DNA of 8,671 nt from CAYMCV01 sp964389005 (GTDB lineage: Bacteria; Bacillota; Clostridia; Lachnospirales; Lachnospiraceae). Under the pieces are notes generated by a model. That model made no database searches and was not told where the DNA came from. It worked only from the letters and a program-made list of their open reading frames with translations. Position numbers and translations under genes: made by a program. This document shows, piece after piece, positions 5,057-8,671 of this stretch. Position 1 is the first letter of the stretch. Each line of letters starts with the position of its first letter. The stretch lies in contig CAYMCV010000108.1 of NCBI GenBank assembly GCA_964389005.1, positions 1 through 8,671 of the forward strand, given 5' to 3'.

Positions 5057-8000
5057 ATGTATCTAAAAAGTATTGAGGTGCAAGGATTCAAGTCATTTGC
5101 CAATAAAATCATGTTTCGTTTCGACAACGGAATCACTGGAATTGTGGGACCAAACGGAAGCGGAAAAAGCAATGTTGCCGATGCAGTTAGGTGGGTTCTT
5201 GGAGAACAGCGTATCAAGCAATTACGCGGTGCTTCCATGCAGGATGTTATTTTTTCGGGAACAGAACTGCGAAAACCGGTCGGTTTTGCGTATGTTTCAA
5301 TTACGCTTGACAATTCAGACCATCAACTCGCAATTGATTATGACGAAGTTACGGTTGCACGAAGAATCTATCGCTCCGGTGAGAGTGAATATCTGATTAA
5401 CGGAACTGTTTGCAGACTGAAAGATGTCAGCGAACTTTTTTATGATACGGGAATCGGTAAAGAAGGATATTCCATCATCGGTCAGGGGCAGATTGATAAG
5501 ATATTGAGCAGTAAACCGGAAGACAGGCGCGAATTGTTCGATGAAGCGGCAGGAATCGTTAAGTTCAAGAGACGCAAAGATACCGCACAGAAGAAACTCA
5601 CGGAAGAAAAACAGAATTTGTTGCGTGTCAGCGACATTCTGACAGAACTTGAGAAACAAACGGGACCGCTTGAGCGTCAAGCGGAAAAAGCGAAGATCTA
5701 TCTGAAGAAAAAAGAAGAATTAAAAACACTGGATGTCAATGTATTTTTGTTGGAAAGCAATCGTGTCTTGACACAGTTAAAAGACGTTGAAGAAAAAGGC
5801 GAAATTGCAAATCAAGATATGGAAAAAGCCCTGCAGGAGCTTGATAAGACAAAGCAGGCTTATGAAGAAGCCGAGGAATTGCTTGCACGATTGGATGAGC
5901 AAATCGAACAAAACCGCGGAAAATTGACCGATACCAGCGTTATGCGTGAGAAACTTGAGGGTGAAATCAAACTACTCAAGGAGCAGATTCATTCAGCACG
6001 TGGGAACGAAGAGCATATGAATGTCAGATTAACGACTGTGCAGGAATCCATAGATGCGAAAGAAGCTGAGAAAGCAGCGTTAATTTCAAAAAAGAACGAA
6101 ATCGATACGCAATTGCATGAGAAAGAACAGTTGCGTGACGAGGCAAAAACGCAGTTACTTGCATTACAGACGAAGATTGAGACACTGAATTTTGCGATAG
6201 AAAACAGCAAAAACTGCATCATTGACCTTTTAAACGAAAGAGCAATGATTAAGACCAAAATCGGTAAATTTGACACAATGACGGAGCAACATACCATTCG
6301 TATGGCGGAATTGAATGCACGTGTATTGAAGGCGAAGACTGAGGAGGAAGAGCAGAAGGGCGTCATTGCATCACTTGAAAAAGAATTTGAAAGTGTTACC
6401 GGACACATTACAGAATTGAATGACAAACAGCAGGTAATGGAAGAACGTGCCGGACAAATTCACGATGAACTGGGAAATTTGGATCAAAAATTACGGGATA
6501 CACAGGTACTGTATCATCAGGAAAAGTCGAAGTTGGATACGGTTTCCAATTTGACGGAGCGTTATGAAGGTTATACGACAAGTATACGTAAAGTTATGGA
6601 ATTAAAGGCCTCAAATCCCGGTATTTGCGGTGTCGTAGCGGATTTAATGAAAGTGGACAAGAAGTATGAGACGGCAATCGAGACCGCGCTCGGTGGGAAT
6701 ATCCAGAATATCGTGACTGACAATGAAGATACCGCCAAAGAAATGATTGCTTTTTTGAAGCAGAATAAGTATGGTAGGGCAACCTTCTTACCTTTGACGA
6801 GTATCACGAATCCGCAGGAATTCAAGAATCCGGAAGCTTTAAAGGAAACCGGCGTTATCGGGATGGCGGACGAACTTGTCAAAATGGATGACAAGTATCA
6901 ATCAGTTGCAAAATCCATGCTAGGTCGTATTGTCGTTGTTGATACGGTAGAACATGCGCTGAAAATTGCACGGAAATATACATATGGAATCAGAATGGTA
7001 ACGTTGGAAGGAGAACTTTTGGTACCGGGCGGAGCCATCAGCGGCGGAGCATTTAAGAATAACAGTAATCTTTTAGGGAGACGTCGCGAAGTTGAAGAAC
7101 TTGAAGGAAAGGTAAAAAAATTCCTCAAAGAAATCGATACGTTGTTAAATCGTATCGAAGAAGTAAAAGCTGAAAGAAATCAATTAAGAACGGATATTGC
7201 GGATGTCAAAGCACAGTTGCAGGATAGTTTTATCCGGCAGAATACAGCACGTTTAAACGTCATTCAAGCGCAGGAGAAAAAAGGCGATGTATTGCGCGGA
7301 TTTGATGAGTTGAAGAACGAAGAGGCTGACATCAAGAAACGTTTGGAAGAAATATCGATTGAGAAAGAACGTATCAAACAGGAATTATCCGATTCCGAGA
7401 CAATCGAGCAGAACGAGAACCATAAGATTGCTGAGAATCAAAAGGCATTGGAGTCACTTCGAAGTGAGGAAAGTCAACAGTCGGCACGGGTTGCGGAGGA
7501 AGAACTCACAGTTGAGAAGATGATGCAGCGTCAGGGCTTTGAGCAGCAAAACGTTGATCGTGTAGACACCGAAATTGTGAGACTGTGCGCAGAAAGGGAC
7601 GAGATTCTAGGCGGTATTCATTTAAGTGCTGCAGATATTGAACATAAGAATGCAAACATACTCGAAATTGAAAAGACAATTGCGGCATCACACACACAAC
7701 AGGCGGATGCGGAACAGAACTTAAAAGGTGCGATTGCTCAGAAAGAAGAATTGACTGCGAAACAGAAGAATTTCTTTACGGAACGCGAGAAACTGACAGA
7801 ACTGAAGTCTGTATTGGATAAAGAAATCTATCGCTTGAATGCGCAGAAGGAACGTCTGACGGAATCAATGGAAGCTCAGTCTTCCTATATGTGGGAAGAA
7901 TACGAGATTACATTGCACGATGCAACCATCCTAAAAGACGAGACAATGAATGACCTTGGTGCAATGAAGAAACAGGTACAATCCATCAAGGAAGCCATCA

Positions 8001-8611
8001 AACGCCTCGGCGATGTTAATGTCAATGCAATAGAAGACTATAAGAATCTCATGGAGCGTTATACATTTTTAAGTACGCAGCATGACGATTTGATTGAAGC
8101 AGAGAAGACGCTGACAAAAATCATCGAAGAACTTGATGAAGCGATGCGTAAGCAATTTAAGGAGAAATTTGCAGAAATCGGTAAAGAATTTGACAAAGTA
8201 TTCAAAGAGTTGTTCGGCGGCGGAAAAGCGACGTTGGAATTGATGGAGGAAGAGGATATCCTGGAAGCGGGTATTCGCATTGTGGCACAGCCACCCGGCA
8301 AAAAATTGCAGAACATGATGCAATTATCGGGTGGAGAAAAGGCTCTGACTGCAATCTCACTTTTATTTGCGATTCAGAACATGAAACCGTCACCGTTCTG
8401 TTTACTGGATGAAATCGAAGCCGCATTGGACGAGAGTAATGTCGGTCGATTTGCTAACTATCTAAACAAAATGACCAGAAATACGCAATTTATTGTGATC
8501 ACGCACAGAAGAGGTACTATGGAGAAAGCAGACCGTTTATATGGTATCACTATGCAGGAGAAAGGCGTATCGACACTTGTAAGCGTAAATTTATCGGATG
8601 ACACCAAGTAA
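5057..8611 (+). CDS. smc: chromosome segregation protein SMC
   Basis: SMC is the ATPase core of the bacterial condensin complex (with ScpA and ScpB, not in this window), which compacts and segregates the chromosome. The 1184 residues match the family (B. subtilis 1186), and all parts are intact. The N-terminal head carries Walker A GPNGSGKSN (31-39, K37) and the QLRG segment (55-58). A long Glu/Lys/Gln-rich coiled coil runs from about 165 to 510. The hinge spans about 520-665, from GICGVVADL to the glycine-rich GGAISGG (658-664). The return coil reaches about 980, with LGDVN at 984-988. The C-terminal head has the ABC signature LSGGEK (1090-1095), Walker B ending in D1118 E1119, and the D-loop ALDESN. 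GGGAG (5046-5050), six bases before ATG 5057, sets the start; the ATG at 5052 is out of frame and soon stops. Confidence 0.98.
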   Translation: MYLKSIEVQGFKSFANKIMFRFDNGITGIVGPNGSGKSNVADAVRWVLGEQRIKQLRGASMQDVIFSGTELRKPVGFAYVSITLDNSDHQLAIDYDEVTVARRIYRSGESEYLINGTVCRLKDVSELFYDTGIGKEGYSIIGQGQIDKILSSKPEDRRELFDEAAGIVKFKRRKDTAQKKLTEEKQNLLRVSDILTELEKQTGPLERQAEKAKIYLKKKEELKTLDVNVFLLESNRVLTQLKDVEEKGEIANQDMEKALQELDKTKQAYEEAEELLARLDEQIEQNRGKLTDTSVMREKLEGEIKLLKEQIHSARGNEEHMNVRLTTVQESIDAKEAEKAALISKKNEIDTQLHEKEQLRDEAKTQLLALQTKIETLNFAIENSKNCIIDLLNERAMIKTKIGKFDTMTEQHTIRMAELNARVLKAKTEEEEQKGVIASLEKEFESVTGHITELNDKQQVMEERAGQIHDELGNLDQKLRDTQVLYHQEKSKLDTVSNLTERYEGYTTSIRKVMELKASNPGICGVVADLMKVDKKYETAIETALGGNIQNIVTDNEDTAKEMIAFLKQNKYGRATFLPLTSITNPQEFKNPEALKETGVIGMADELVKMDDKYQSVAKSMLGRIVVVDTVEHALKIARKYTYGIRMVTLEGELLVPGGAISGGAFKNNSNLLGRRREVEELEGKVKKFLKEIDTLLNRIEEVKAERNQLRTDIADVKAQLQDSFIRQNTARLNVIQAQEKKGDVLRGFDELKNEEADIKKRLEEISIEKERIKQELSDSETIEQNENHKIAENQKALESLRSEESQQSARVAEEELTVEKMMQRQGFEQQNVDRVDTEIVRLCAERDEILGGIHLSAADIEHKNANILEIEKTIAASHTQQADAEQNLKGAIAQKEELTAKQKNFFTEREKLTELKSVLDKEIYRLNAQKERLTESMEAQSSYMWEEYEITLHDATILKDETMNDLGAMKKQVQSIKEAIKRLGDVNVNAIEDYKNLMERYTFLSTQHDDLIEAEKTLTKIIEELDEAMRKQFKEKFAEIGKEFDKVFKELFGGGKATLELMEEEDILEAGIRIVAQPPGKKLQNMMQLSGGEKALTAISLLFAIQNMKPSPFCLLDEIEAALDESNVGRFANYLNKMTRNTQFIVITHRRGTMEKADRLYGITMQEKGVSTLVSVNLSDDTK

Positions 8612-8645
8612 TCAATGAATAGAAGTTTGAGAGGTTAAAAACCGA

Positions 8646-8671
8646 ATGGAAGAAAAAAAGGGGTTCTTTGG
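8646..8671 (+). CDS. ftsY: signal recognition particle receptor FtsY, first codons only
   Basis: Only eight full codons plus two bases are present, reading MEEKKGFF and then a glycine codon. This fits the usual FtsY start in these bacteria, and ftsY commonly follows smc. A ribosome binding site GAGAGG (8629-8634) lies eleven bases before the ATG, rather far but usable. FtsY is the membrane-associated GTPase that receives ribosome-SRP complexes. The gap after the smc stop is 34 bases and has no terminator, so co-transcription with rnc-smc is likely. The identification depends mainly on gene order. Confidence 0.8.

Noticed and set aside
5057..8611. Minus-strand open frames of 60-145 codons opposite smc
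   Set aside because: They are rich in Ser, Phe and Leu, as expected from reading the complement of Glu/Lys/Gln-rich coiled-coil codons. None has a ribosome binding site or a family signature.
1..8671. Possibility of a defence system, mobile island or other undescribed multi-gene system
   Set aside because: All complete genes belong to well-known housekeeping families in a conserved order. There are no integrase, transposase or repeat-array signatures, and I noticed no abrupt change in base or codon use.

Overview
The window is a stretch of conserved housekeeping chromosome from a Gram-positive, low-GC bacterium of the class Clostridia, most likely Lachnospiraceae. Three things support this: the gene order pta / rpmF-plsX-acpP / rnc-smc-ftsY, the four-cysteine L32 beginning MSICPKNKSSKGRRDKRRAN, and an acyl carrier protein with the DSLDIYQIVMGIEEEL active-site helix. 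The taxonomic call rests on remembered family resemblance, not on a search. Every gene is on the + strand. There is no mobile element, CRISPR array, prophage gene or broken gene.

Layout. Bases 1-60 are the 3' part of a tRNA-Glu (anticodon CTC), followed by a strong intrinsic terminator (95-128). Next is an RlmI-type 23S rRNA cytosine-C5 methyltransferase (165-1367), ending in an AU-rich terminator-like hairpin. Then come phosphate acetyltransferase pta (1513-2514) and ribosomal protein L32 rpmF (2634-2816), which has a perfect-consensus sigma-A promoter and its own terminator. A new promoter drives plsX (2972-3994) and acpP (3997-4236), again closed by a terminator. After a 122-base gap come rnc (4359-5042), smc (5057-8611) and the first 26 bases of ftsY (8646 to the window end).

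How the genes fit together. rlmI, rpmF and tRNA-Glu serve translation. Pta interconverts acetyl-CoA and acetyl phosphate. PlsX makes acyl phosphate from acyl-ACP for phospholipid synthesis, and AcpP carries its acyl donor. RNase III processes rRNA and double-stranded RNA, SMC organises chromosomes, and FtsY is the SRP receptor. Terminators after tRNA-Glu, rpmF and acpP, and probably after rlmI, split this syntenic block into small transcription units, so conserved order does not mean one operon.

No new biological system was found. The points worth checking are regulatory or organisational: pta lies next to rpmF with neither ackA nor a yceD/DUF177 gene between them; the rpmF promoter is surrounded by TACGGT repeats; a TTAGTATACTAA palindrome lies on the plsX -10 element; and a tiny basic open frame precedes rnc in the same frame.
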